64,000 nucleotides of DNA, taken from NCBI GenBank assembly GCA_002345215.1, contig DDVH01000022.1, positions 1 to 64,000 of the forward strand. Direction: 5' to 3'. Made by a program: the position numbers and the translations under genes. Origin of the DNA: Anaerolineales bacterium UBA2317. GTDB taxonomy: Bacteria; Chloroflexota; Anaerolineae; Anaerolineales; Villigracilaceae. The notes beneath the pieces are model-generated. The model saw only the letters and a program-made list of their open reading frames with translations. It did not search any database and was not told the origin of the DNA. Numbering within the stretch: position 1 is the stretch's first letter; every line of letters starts with the position of its first letter. Shown here piece after piece: positions 25,420 through 35,020 of the stretch.

Positions 25420-26769
25420 ATGAAAAAGATATTTCTTTTTATAACATTGATTTTAGTTCTTTCAAGTTGTACTCCTACGGTGTTGCCAACTACATCCATT
25501 CTAGTTGATATGGAAATACCTGTAGAGTTTACAGTTCTTGAAAGCCCGCTGATTCATTCCGAATTAGATGACCTGATCGTTTTAACTGAAAATCGAACTA
25601 GTGGAGAAGTGTATAAGATTCTCGATTGGTACGGTTCACCCGTTGTAAAGTGGAATGAAGTTACGCGAGATTGGGTGAGTTTTTATTATCGTAATCCGCC
25701 GATTGCCTCACGCGCGTATGCAATTGTGAGTGTTGCTCAGCAACGTGCTTTAGATGAAGTTCATAAATATAATATCAATTTAGAAAGCCGTTTTCCTAAA
25801 ACATTAAATAATGAAGTTTTGCCAGTTGAAATTGGGTGTGAGCCATTTGAGTGTGCTGTTTTGATTGGCGTAGCAGAGTCGACCCTGTTGTATCTGTTTC
25901 CAGAAACAAAAGAAGCAATTCTCAATCAAGTAGAAGAAGCGCGTCAGTCTCTAATATTATCTGGAAATATTTTGCCATCAGACCTTGATATTGGCGAATC
26001 TTTTGGGCGGGCTATTGCTCAAAATGTAATTGCAGAAAGAATAAATGATGGCGCATCAACAGCAGGAAAATCTGATCCGCTTCCAGTTGGTGAGGGGATT
26101 TGGAAACCAGACCCTTTTCAAGCGAATCCACAAGCTCCAAGTTGGGGAAAGGTAACCCCATGGTTACTCGCTTCACCAGACCAGTTTCGGTCTGCTCCTC
26201 CACCTGAAAATGGTTCACCTGAATTCTTAACCGCATTGGATGAAGTTTATCAAGTACAACAGACGGTAACTCACGAACAATTAGCCATTGCTGATTATTG
26301 GGCAGGTAACCCAGGAACTTTTACACCAGCAGGGTATTGGAACTTAATTGCATCGCAATTAATTACTGAATATAAGTTATCTAGCGTAGAAGCAGGTCAT
26401 GTTTTTTCTACCATGAACATGGCGATAATGGACTCTGGAATTGGCTGTTGGGATTCAAAATATCATTATTTAGTTGTTCGTCCGTGGCAGGCAGATGAAC
26501 GTATTAGAGGATTGGTGGGGTATCCAAATCATCCTTCTTATCCTTCTGGTCACAGTTGTTTTTCATCTGCTGGTGCAGAAGTGTTAGCCTTTTATTTCCC
26601 CAATGACGCAACTGAAATCCAAGCAAAGGCAAGGGAGGCTTCCATATCACGTTTGTATGGTGGAATTCATTATCGCTTCGACCTTGAAGCCGGCTTAGAA
26701 CTTGGTAAACAAGTAGCAGATTTGTATATAGAATTTATTGTGGAGCAAGCTTGGGAAATTAAACCTTAA
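25420..26769 (+). CDS. Vanadium-haloperoxidase/PAP2-superfamily lipoprotein
   Basis: About 449 residues from MKKIFLFIT, with lipobox LVLSSC, so exported and lipid-anchored. The C-terminal half carries the vanadate/phosphate-binding set of the superfamily: a KxxxxxxRP element (KYHYLVVRPW), PSYPSGHSCFSSAGAEV (PSGH) and SRLYGGIHYRFD. The spacing fits vanadium-dependent haloperoxidase or related acid phosphatase. Halide oxidation versus phosphatase activity cannot be separated by reading. An upstream in-frame ATG at 25372 would add 16 residues before the signal peptide and is rejected. It is upstream of the giant surface-protein gene, on the same strand. Confidence 0.85.
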   Translation: MKKIFLFITLILVLSSCTPTVLPTTSILVDMEIPVEFTVLESPLIHSELDDLIVLTENRTSGEVYKILDWYGSPVVKWNEVTRDWVSFYYRNPPIASRAYAIVSVAQQRALDEVHKYNINLESRFPKTLNNEVLPVEIGCEPFECAVLIGVAESTLLYLFPETKEAILNQVEEARQSLILSGNILPSDLDIGESFGRAIAQNVIAERINDGASTAGKSDPLPVGEGIWKPDPFQANPQAPSWGKVTPWLLASPDQFRSAPPPENGSPEFLTALDEVYQVQQTVTHEQLAIADYWAGNPGTFTPAGYWNLIASQLITEYKLSSVEAGHVFSTMNMAIMDSGIGCWDSKYHYLVVRPWQADERIRGLVGYPNHPSYPSGHSCFSSAGAEVLAFYFPNDATEIQAKAREASISRLYGGIHYRFDLEAGLELGKQVADLYIEFIVEQAWEIKP

Positions 26770-26824
26770 AAAAATAAAATCGGGTGTATACTGATTGCGA
26801 TTATTTATCTTACCTTAGCAAGTC

Positions 26825-26830
26825 TATACA
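26825..26830 (+). promoter_or_regulatory. -10 box of the giant surface-protein gene, leaderless
   Basis: TATACA, 7 nt, then the ATG at 26838. There is no Shine-Dalgarno. No good -35 was found. Confidence 0.4.
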
Positions 26831-26837
26831 GGTTTAT

Positions 26838-29800
26838 ATGAAAGCAATGCATCGCAGTTTTTCTTTATTGATTTTAGGGGTGTTAATGTTCAATCTACTG
26901 GGGACACCATCACCAGCACACGCCCTCACAACAACACTAATTGACAACACAACCGGAGCAATTGTAGATTTAAGTTGTGCATCTCCATTAACAAGAACAT
27001 TTAACGTAGCCTCTAGCATTATCATTGCAGACTTAAATGTGGGGTTGAATATTTCCCACGCTCGTCGCAGTGATGTTAGAGTTACACTTACTTCGCCATC
27101 TGGAACAACGGTAGTGTTGGTTTCTGGCGGTGGATTAGGTTCCCCAACGGTTGCCAGCCCTGATGATTTTGACAATTATGATTTGCTATTAGATGATACC
27201 TCTGCAAATTCAATCTATGATAATGATAACGACGTAATTGCTGCACCTATCTTTGAACTAGACCGTACAGCCAAACCCTACGATTTGTTAAGTGCTTTCA
27301 AAGGGGAAGATGCATTAGGCAACTGGACATTATCTATATGTGATACAAGAAGCGGAACTACAGGAACTTACAATCAATCAAAATTAGTCTTCACGAGTGC
27401 AGACCCCAATACAATTACGGGCAACGTCTTTACAGATTACAACGATAATGGTGTGCGTGGCTCAGGCGACACTGGTGTTTCCGGCATACTTGTTACTGCA
27501 TACGACGCTTCAGGTGCTACGGTGGATTCTGATACAACATCCTCCACAGGGGATTACTCTTTAAGCATTCCCGATGGTACGCAAGTTCGCATTGAATTTA
27601 CAAACATCCCATCAAACCTAGCCCCCGGTGCCTTTGGCATTGACTCTGGAACAACGGTTCAATTTGTAACAAGCCCATCGGCAGGTGTAGATATGGGTTT
27701 ATCTTTGCCCTCTGATTATTGCCAAAATAATCCATTCATCGTCATGCCTTGTTATATCAACGGCGACCCATTAGTAGCAGGGAGTGTTGCCTCTCAAGTA
27801 GCGCTTGTTTCAATTCCTTATAACGCATACGGAAGATACGACGCAACTATCGAAGAACCTCTTGCAACTTATGCCCAAATTGGCGCAACATGGGGGTTGG
27901 CATATCAACGCTCAACTGCAACTGTATTTTCTGCCGCACTTGCCAAAAGACATTCAGGTTTAGGTCCGCTTGGTGCTGGTGGTATTTATGCAACTGTAGT
28001 TAACCCGGCAACCGGTGCAACAATATCTGTTTCAAATTTTGTAGACATAACTACATTAGGAATACCAGTTGGCTCGTTGCCCAGTAATGCAGCTCGCGGT
28101 CTTACAGGTACATCAAGTACTCCAAACACAGACCCACAAGGTTGGGATGCCGTTGGTAAAGCCGCAATTGGTGATATGGATATCGGCACAGATGATACAG
28201 AATTATGGTTTGTGAACCTCGCAAACCAAACTTTGTATGCAATTGATATTGCATCTGTCTCACTAAATCATACAGTTCCAATTTCACTACCTGCCGCTGC
28301 CACTGCTTGCCCTGCCAGTGATATTCGCCCTTGGGCAGTTGAAATTTATCGCAATGAAGTTTACGTTGGGGTTATCTGCTCTGCAGAAAGCACACAAAAT
28401 GTAAACAACCTTCGTGGCTACATTATCAAAACCAATGAAAGCACACCAGGCACATTTTCCTTAGTATTTGAATTTGCGTTGAACTACCCACGTGGTATTG
28501 TAAGTAATCCAGATGGCGGTTATCCAGCAGAATGGAGACCTTGGTCTCCGACCATGACTTCACTTTGTACAAATCCTTGTACTAACGGAAATACAGACTT
28601 AGCATTTGACAAACAAATCATCTACCCACAACCGATTCTTTCTGATATTGAATTTGATACAAATGGCGACTTAATGATTGGTTTAATGGACCGTTTAGGG
28701 CATCAAGCCGGAAATGCCAACTACGCTACCTCAAGCCCTTGGGGAAACAATGTCACTTTATATAACAAAGATGCAGGCTATGCTCCAGTTGTTGTAAATA
28801 TCCCTGCAAATCCCACCGGCTTATATGAAGGTGTTGCAGCGGGTGACATATTAAGGGCTTGTCTCTCTGGTGGGGTTTTCGTACTTGAAAACAATGCTTC
28901 CTGCGGAAGCATTACAACAGGCGGAGCAGGTGGTGGGCAAGGACCCGGCAACGGCGAATATTATTGGCAAGATATGTATGAAGTTAGCACAGCAATAGGC
29001 GGAGGAACACATCATGAAGTAACGGTGGGCGGGTTAGTTTTAATTCCCGGAACAGATGAAATTGCTGTCTCTATTTTCGACCCATTTAATATTCGTTCGG
29101 GTGGTATTGCTTGGTTTAATAATAGAACTGGAACCCGTAACCGTGCCTATGAAATCTTCCCACAAGATTCTGGCTCTGGCGCAACAACATTTGGTAAAGC
29201 GATTGGTATCGGTGATGTGGAAGGATTCTGTTATAGCGCACCCATTGAAATAGGCAATCGTGTCTGGTCAGAAACAGACAACGATGGAATTCAAGAGCCG
29301 GGTGAAACACCACTTGCTGGTGTAACCGTTGAACTATATCAAGGCGGAATCTTAATTGCCACCGCAATTACAGATTCAAATGGAAACTATTTCTTTAGTT
29401 CTTTCCCGGGTGGAACTTCCACATCAAGCCATATTTACAATATCACCCAACTTGCTCCGAATTCTACATACGAAATCAGAATACCAAACATTACTGGTGG
29501 CAGTCAACAAGCACCATTAGCAGGGTTAAATTTATCCCCAGCCAATGCTGGTAGCAATGACTCAATTGACTCTGACGGAACAACAAGCGGTAATCATGCC
29601 ATTATTCCAGTAACAACTGGTAATGCTGGGCAAAATAATCATACCTACGACTTTGGCTTCTCTAGCCCGCCACTTGAATTTAGCCTTGGTAACCGCATTT
29701 GGTACGACACCAACAACAATGGATTAATTGACGCTGGTACAGAAGTCGGCATTGATGGCGTTCTCGTAGAACTTTATCAAGATTCAAATCTAAATGGCGT

Positions 29801-32800
29801 TTATGATGTAGGTGATACTTTACTGTCTTCAACAACAACTGCTTCTGGCGGATATTATCGCTTCGACAATTTACCTCCCGGAGAATATATTGTTGTTTTA
29901 CCGGATGATAACTTCCGCGATGTAGTCGGAGATACAGTTCCGGGCAATCCGCTTGCGGGATATTGGAGCAGTAATACTTCAATGAATAGCGCAGGTGTCA
30001 TTAGTGACACAACTGCAAATGATGTTGATACAGATGTAGATGATAGTGATGAAAACGGCATAAGCAATTTCACAGGGAACACATTGAACTATGTCGCCTC
30101 AAACGCAGTGACACTTGGTCCAGCCGCAGATGAACCACTTAACGAGACAGATTTATCCGGCGGACAAGGCGAACCCGACGCCCAAGCCAACATGACAGTT
30201 GACTTTGGATTTTATCGCGCCGAAATTGGTGATTTAGTATTTGTAGATAATGATAATAGCGGTGCATTTAATGCAGGGGATACACCTCTAGCCGGTGCAT
30301 TAGTTCAATTGTATGCAAGCGATGCAACTGGCACTACTTTGACAGAAATCATCACTGGCGCAGATGGCATCCCCGGCACAGCAGATGATGGTTGGGGACC
30401 TGATGGCATACAAGGCAATACCGATGATGGTACAGGTGGTGTTATCACTACTGGAACAGGTCTTTATTCATTTAGCGGTTTACCAGAAGGTGATTATGTA
30501 GTTGGTGTTACACCAACTGCACAATATACCAGCACAGTAGATACTGCTGATAATGCCGACACATTAAATCCAGATGTCAACACCAATAACAATGATAACG
30601 GTATAGGAACAGGTGGAGGTCAGGTAAGAAGCGGTGTGCTCACAGTAGATGCCGGGGAAGTTGCTCCAAATATCACGGTCAACAATTCCAACGGGACAAC
30701 ATCTGATCCAACTGTAGATTTTGGCTTTGTGCTTGGATACAGTTTAGGTAATCGTGTTTGGTACGATACGAATAACAACAGTGCGATTGACGCCGGTGAA
30801 CAAGGCATTAGTGGTGTTCGTGTTGAGTTATATGTAGATAATGGCAATGGCATCTTTGATGCTGGTGATACTTTCTTATCATTTGATACAACTGATGCAA
30901 ATGGTCATTATCGTTTTGATGGACTGGATGCAGGCAATTATGTTGTCGTCATTGCATCAGATAACTTCCGCGATACTGGCGGAGGCGATACTGTTGCAGG
31001 TGACCCATTATCAGGTTATTGGAGCAGTGGCACATCGATTGCCGCCAATGGAGCCATTAGCGACTCCACTGCCAACGACCCAGATAACGATGTTGATAGT
31101 GATGATAATGGACAGACCACTTTTACAGGCGACACTATTAACTATGTTGCCGCAACAGCAGTCACATTAGGACCTGGTAACAGCGAACCCACTGGCGAAA
31201 CAGACCTTGAAACCAGCGGGCAAGGAACAGACGATAACCGCGCCAACATGACGGTTGATTTTGGGTTTTATCAAGTCAACTTTGGAAACTTAATCTATTC
31301 AGACATAAACTCCAATGGTTTTTATAATGCAGGTACAGATGCACCACTCTTCAATGCGCTTGTACAATTATTTGCTGAAAATGGGACTACAGAAATCATC
31401 ACAGGCTTTGACGGCATCCCCGGCACTGAAGATGATGGCTGGGGACCTGATGGCATTCAAGGCAACGCCGATGATGGTGATGGTGGTGTCTATTCTGATG
31501 TAAATGGTAATTATGGTTTCAGTGGTTTACCAGAAGGCAATTACATTGTCGAAGTCACACCTCCTAATGGATTAATCTCCAGCACCTTAGATACTGCCGG
31601 CACAAATGACCCCGACTCAAATGTAGATAATGATGATAATGGCATTGGCACATCTACAGGTACAGTAAGCAGTGGCGTACTAACGATGGAAGCAGGTGAA
31701 GTCGCCGCCAATGTTACTGTTGATAATGCAAACGGCACCACCACTGACCTAACCGTTGACTTTGGCTTCGTCACCCCAATTTATAGTTTAGGCAATCGCA
31801 TTTGGTTTGATACCGACAACAATAGTCAAATTGATTTTGGTACTGAGGCTGGTGTGAATGGTGTAACCGTACAGCTTTACGCCGCAGATGCAAGTGGCAA
31901 TCCTACGGGTGCCGTCCTTGCCACAGATACAACTGCCAATGGTGGCTATTATCGTTTTGATAATTTACCCGCTGGCGATTATGTGGTTGTGATTCCCGCT
32001 TCTCAATTCCTAAGTGGGGACCCTCTTGCCGGCTATTGGAGCAGTGGAACTACACTTGATGCCACTGGTGCAATCAACGAAACTGCTGCTCCAGACCCAG
32101 ATAACAATATAGACAGTGAAGATAACGGAACACGCTCAACCTTGCCCAGTTTTGTCGGTGCAGTGATTAGCCAAGCCGTCACTTTAGACACTACTCCGTC
32201 AGAACCGATAAATGAATCGGATATAGAATCACCTAACCCGCCGGGCGAAGCGGTCAATAATCAAAGTAACCTCACTGTAGATTTTGGTTTCTATCGTCAA
32301 ACACTTGGCAACATCGTCTTTATTGATGTTAATGCAGATGGCGATTACGATGCAGGAACAGATACACCACTTCCCGGTGCAACTGTTCAACTATATTCAA
32401 GCAACGGCACTGAAATCAATGTAGGACCTGATGGAATTTTAGGCACCGCCGATGATGCTCCCGGTGGTGTAACTACTGGCGCAGGTGGAACTTATTTATT
32501 CAGCGGCTTGCCTGCTGGTGATTACATTGTACGTGTGAACCCGCCTGTTGGTTATTCCAGCACAGTAGATACATCCAACCCTGTTGATACAACCGACCCT
32601 GATGGAAATATAGATAACAATGATAATGGTATTGGCACGGGAAATGGTCAGGTTTCAAGCGGAACAGTTACACTAACACCCGGAAATACTGGTGCATCAA
32701 ACAATAACACTGTTTCTAATGCCAATGGCACCACATCTAACCCAACCGTAGACTTTGGTTTCATAGCAAATCCAGTCATTGCCAAATCCATTATTGATAC

Positions 32801-34325
32801 AAATGAACCGCACACTATTGGTAATGATGTTGCTATTGGTGAAATCGTTACGTATGAAGTCGTAATTGACCTACCCGTTGGTTCAACATTTAACAACACA
32901 ACCATTACAGACCAATTAGATTTAGGTCTAGCATTTGTAGAATGTATATCTGTTTTCGTGCAAGGTGCAGATGAAACTGCCTCTGCTTGCCCACCGGCAG
33001 TTACCCCAGCAGTGGGCACATCTGTTAACCCTGCGGATGATGGCAGACAAATTGTATTTACTTTATCTTCTCCAATTACAGTTACTACACCTTCTCAACA
33101 AATCGTAATTCAATACCGAGCCATTGTTTTGGATGTCATTGAAAATCAAGATGGTATTCAATTAAATAATAACGTCACATGGGCATGGGCAGGCGGCTCG
33201 TTCTCAACGAGTTCTTCTAATGTTGAAATTGTTGAACCAGATTTAGCCATTGATAAATCTGCCACACCTACACAAAACGTACCGATTGGTACACCGATTC
33301 AATTTACATTAGTCATTGACCATACCGTTCCACAAAGCCAAACGGATGCCTTTGATGTAGTTGTCTCTGACTTTTTACCCGCAACACTGGAATACGTCCA
33401 ATGCTCTGTAACATATACCGCCGGGCTTGCGCCAGATACCCCCGCCGCAACATATTGCAACCCTGGCAATACCACAACCGACTTGATTTTTGAATGGGCA
33501 GTTTTCCCATTAGGGCAAACTTCAACAATTACATTTAATGCCATCTTGGTAGGCACGCCAGCAATCAACGAAGCCTCTGTTGCATGGACATCACTCCCCA
33601 TTGACCCTCAAATTAATGGGCTTCCAGTTCAACTATCTGCATTTAATGTTACATCAACAGAACGCTGGTACGACCCGCTTGACCCAGTGAATGTTTATGG
33701 CGTTTCAGATAACGTAACAATTAATGCACCTGCTACTGGTGGCGGAGGTGGTGGCGGTACAAATCCTGTTGTCCTGCCTTTCCTAATTCCTGTTACAGGT
33801 TTTGCACCTCATGTCACCACAGTTCTACCAGAACAGCCAAGCGAAAAAGAATATGCTGATACCAGTGTCTGGCTTGAAATCCCAAGCCTCAACATTAGTA
33901 TTCCAGTAACAGGTGTTCCAATAGTAGATGGTGAATGGGATGTTTCATGGCTTTCTCAACAAGCTGGTTGGCTAGAAGGAACCGCCTTCCCAAGTTGGCA
34001 AGGCAATAGTGCCTTAACAGGTCACGTTACTTTAGCCGATGGTACAGCGGGTCCGTTTGCAACCCTTAATCAACTGTCTTGGGGAGACGAAATCATCGTC
34101 TATGCGTATGGCACAAAATATACGTATGAAGTTCGCCAAAACCGAACAATCAGCCCGTATAACACAAGCGTCTTACAACATGAAGATGACGCATGGCTGA
34201 CCTTGCTCACTTGCAAAAACTATAACGAAACTACAGACACATACTCCAGCCGTGTTGCTGTGCGGGCGGTCTTAGTAAAAACAGAAGAAGTCAACACGTA
34301 CTTCAATTCAGAAAAACTACGTTAA
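26838..34325 (+). CDS. Giant SdrD_B-repeat surface protein with C-terminal sortase domain
   Basis: About 2,495 residues. Signal peptide (about 1-30, SFSLLILGVLMFNLLGTPSPAHA cleavage region), then a proprotein-convertase-type P-domain (about 30-170), one SdrD_B/Cna-B-like module (ITGNVFTDYNDNGVRG), and a propeller-like segment (about 290-790). Seven SdrD_B-like modules follow (GNRIWYDTNNN, GNIVFIDVNADG and variants with Ca-binding Asp/Asn), alternating in two types, then two DUF11-like domains (to about 2310). After a Gly-rich hinge comes LIPVTGF (2316-2322, LPxTG-like), then a sortase domain with H2396 (LTGHV), C2459 (TLLTC) and R2472. The H-C and C-R spacings (63 and 13) match classical sortases. 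There is no C-terminal membrane helix. A sortase fused to its putative substrate suggests self-processing or self-attachment. A start at MKAMHRSF is preferred over 26784. Confidence 0.9.
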   Translation: MKAMHRSFSLLILGVLMFNLLGTPSPAHALTTTLIDNTTGAIVDLSCASPLTRTFNVASSIIIADLNVGLNISHARRSDVRVTLTSPSGTTVVLVSGGGLGSPTVASPDDFDNYDLLLDDTSANSIYDNDNDVIAAPIFELDRTAKPYDLLSAFKGEDALGNWTLSICDTRSGTTGTYNQSKLVFTSADPNTITGNVFTDYNDNGVRGSGDTGVSGILVTAYDASGATVDSDTTSSTGDYSLSIPDGTQVRIEFTNIPSNLAPGAFGIDSGTTVQFVTSPSAGVDMGLSLPSDYCQNNPFIVMPCYINGDPLVAGSVASQVALVSIPYNAYGRYDATIEEPLATYAQIGATWGLAYQRSTATVFSAALAKRHSGLGPLGAGGIYATVVNPATGATISVSNFVDITTLGIPVGSLPSNAARGLTGTSSTPNTDPQGWDAVGKAAIGDMDIGTDDTELWFVNLANQTLYAIDIASVSLNHTVPISLPAAATACPASDIRPWAVEIYRNEVYVGVICSAESTQNVNNLRGYIIKTNESTPGTFSLVFEFALNYPRGIVSNPDGGYPAEWRPWSPTMTSLCTNPCTNGNTDLAFDKQIIYPQPILSDIEFDTNGDLMIGLMDRLGHQAGNANYATSSPWGNNVTLYNKDAGYAPVVVNIPANPTGLYEGVAAGDILRACLSGGVFVLENNASCGSITTGGAGGGQGPGNGEYYWQDMYEVSTAIGGGTHHEVTVGGLVLIPGTDEIAVSIFDPFNIRSGGIAWFNNRTGTRNRAYEIFPQDSGSGATTFGKAIGIGDVEGFCYSAPIEIGNRVWSETDNDGIQEPGETPLAGVTVELYQGGILIATAITDSNGNYFFSSFPGGTSTSSHIYNITQLAPNSTYEIRIPNITGGSQQAPLAGLNLSPANAGSNDSIDSDGTTSGNHAIIPVTTGNAGQNNHTYDFGFSSPPLEFSLGNRIWYDTNNNGLIDAGTEVGIDGVLVELYQDSNLNGVYDVGDTLLSSTTTASGGYYRFDNLPPGEYIVVLPDDNFRDVVGDTVPGNPLAGYWSSNTSMNSAGVISDTTANDVDTDVDDSDENGISNFTGNTLNYVASNAVTLGPAADEPLNETDLSGGQGEPDAQANMTVDFGFYRAEIGDLVFVDNDNSGAFNAGDTPLAGALVQLYASDATGTTLTEIITGADGIPGTADDGWGPDGIQGNTDDGTGGVITTGTGLYSFSGLPEGDYVVGVTPTAQYTSTVDTADNADTLNPDVNTNNNDNGIGTGGGQVRSGVLTVDAGEVAPNITVNNSNGTTSDPTVDFGFVLGYSLGNRVWYDTNNNSAIDAGEQGISGVRVELYVDNGNGIFDAGDTFLSFDTTDANGHYRFDGLDAGNYVVVIASDNFRDTGGGDTVAGDPLSGYWSSGTSIAANGAISDSTANDPDNDVDSDDNGQTTFTGDTINYVAATAVTLGPGNSEPTGETDLETSGQGTDDNRANMTVDFGFYQVNFGNLIYSDINSNGFYNAGTDAPLFNALVQLFAENGTTEIITGFDGIPGTEDDGWGPDGIQGNADDGDGGVYSDVNGNYGFSGLPEGNYIVEVTPPNGLISSTLDTAGTNDPDSNVDNDDNGIGTSTGTVSSGVLTMEAGEVAANVTVDNANGTTTDLTVDFGFVTPIYSLGNRIWFDTDNNSQIDFGTEAGVNGVTVQLYAADASGNPTGAVLATDTTANGGYYRFDNLPAGDYVVVIPASQFLSGDPLAGYWSSGTTLDATGAINETAAPDPDNNIDSEDNGTRSTLPSFVGAVISQAVTLDTTPSEPINESDIESPNPPGEAVNNQSNLTVDFGFYRQTLGNIVFIDVNADGDYDAGTDTPLPGATVQLYSSNGTEINVGPDGILGTADDAPGGVTTGAGGTYLFSGLPAGDYIVRVNPPVGYSSTVDTSNPVDTTDPDGNIDNNDNGIGTGNGQVSSGTVTLTPGNTGASNNNTVSNANGTTSNPTVDFGFIANPVIAKSIIDTNEPHTIGNDVAIGEIVTYEVVIDLPVGSTFNNTTITDQLDLGLAFVECISVFVQGADETASACPPAVTPAVGTSVNPADDGRQIVFTLSSPITVTTPSQQIVIQYRAIVLDVIENQDGIQLNNNVTWAWAGGSFSTSSSNVEIVEPDLAIDKSATPTQNVPIGTPIQFTLVIDHTVPQSQTDAFDVVVSDFLPATLEYVQCSVTYTAGLAPDTPAATYCNPGNTTTDLIFEWAVFPLGQTSTITFNAILVGTPAINEASVAWTSLPIDPQINGLPVQLSAFNVTSTERWYDPLDPVNVYGVSDNVTINAPATGGGGGGGTNPVVLPFLIPVTGFAPHVTTVLPEQPSEKEYADTSVWLEIPSLNISIPVTGVPIVDGEWDVSWLSQQAGWLEGTAFPSWQGNSALTGHVTLADGTAGPFATLNQLSWGDEIIVYAYGTKYTYEVRQNRTISPYNTSVLQHEDDAWLTLLTCKNYNETTDTYSSRVAVRAVLVKTEEVNTYFNSEKLR

Positions 34326-34365
34326 AAATAAAAGATGGCGTTAGAACAACGCCGTCTTTTATTTT
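34325..34365. terminator. Terminator after the giant surface-protein gene
   Basis: AAAATAAAAGATGGCGTT, loop AGAAC, then AACGCCGTCTTTTATTTT, a long stem with T-rich tail beginning at the stop codon. Confidence 0.85.
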
Positions 34366-34370
34366 GGGCT

Positions 34371-34376
34371 TATAAT
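34371..34376 (+). promoter_or_regulatory. -10 box of the small TIR gene, leaderless
   Basis: Consensus TATAAT, then TAAAAC and ATG at 34383. No Shine-Dalgarno. The -35 region overlaps the preceding terminator and has no consensus. Confidence 0.55.
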
Positions 34377-34382
34377 TAAAAC

Positions 34383-34970
34383 ATGGCAACCAAACCGTTA
34401 AAAATATTTTTATCCTACGCATCAGGTGATAGAGCACAAGTAGGAAAAATCTATTCCTTTCTACATACACAAGGTGCAGATGTTTGGTACGACCAAGAAA
34501 AATTATTACCCGGGCAAGATTGGAACTTCGAAATTCACAAAGGTTTAGATGAAGCCGACGTAATTTTATTGTGCCTCTCCAAAAAATCGGTGAGCAAAGA
34601 AGGTTATGTTCAAAAAGAAATGCGCCTCGCACTTGACATGGCACTTGAGATGCCAGAGGGACGCATTTTCTTAATCCCGGCCCGCCTTGAAGAATGTGAC
34701 CTGCCCTACAAATTAAAATCCTATCAATGGGTAGATTTGTTCGCTGATAACGGCATGGATAGACTAATCAAAAGTTTGAATCTACGTGCCAATCAAGTCA
34801 ATGCCAATCCCTTATCAGTAGATGGCAAACCAGCACCCGCAATCAAGAAGCCTGCACCAAAGAAAAGAAAATCAAATCCGAAACCATCAGGCGGAAACAT
34901 CATCAACATTCATGGCAACGTCTCAGGTTCAAACATTGTGATTGGTGATGACAATCAAGTAGATAACTAA
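34383..34970 (+). CDS. Small TIR-domain protein with Gly/Asn-rich C-terminal tail
   Basis: 195 residues. A TIR domain at 5-135 has KIFLSYASGDRAQV (box 1), VWYDQEKLLPGQDW, and the Glu position of NAD-cleaving TIRs (VQKEM, E79). A Pro/Lys-rich linker (about 145-170) leads to a 26-residue tail, NIINIHGNVSGSNIVIGDD. Such short GN-x-SGSN-x-x-IG tails look like one or two rungs of a beta-solenoid and could be an oligomerisation or docking tag. The protein is cytoplasmic. It is monocistronic, between terminators. Possible NADase effector or a scaffold; the partner is not visible. Confidence 0.85.
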   Translation: MATKPLKIFLSYASGDRAQVGKIYSFLHTQGADVWYDQEKLLPGQDWNFEIHKGLDEADVILLCLSKKSVSKEGYVQKEMRLALDMALEMPEGRIFLIPARLEECDLPYKLKSYQWVDLFADNGMDRLIKSLNLRANQVNANPLSVDGKPAPAIKKPAPKKRKSNPKPSGGNIINIHGNVSGSNIVIGDDNQVDN

Positions 34971-34972
34971 CA

Positions 34973-35006
34973 AAAAAGACTTTTGAGTTTTACTCAAAAG
35001 TCTTTT
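34973..35006. terminator. Bidirectional terminator
   Basis: AAAAAGACTTTTGAG, loop, CTCAAAAGTCTTTT, between the convergent TIR and aminotransferase genes. Confidence 0.85.
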
Positions 35007-35020
35007 CAAATCACCAATTA

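Noticed and set aside
29254..32760. Regularly spaced similar DNA segments resembling a repeat or CRISPR-like array
   Set aside because: The spacing is over 500 nt, the similarity follows protein domains, and the frame is open throughout. It is a protein repeat region.
33900..33914. A second IPVTG sequence (residues 2355-2359) as a sorting signal
   Set aside because: It lies within the first strands of the sortase domain and is probably structural.
26834..34320. Many long open frames on the opposite strand of the giant gene
   Set aside because: They follow codon bias of the real gene, lack family resemblance and start signals.
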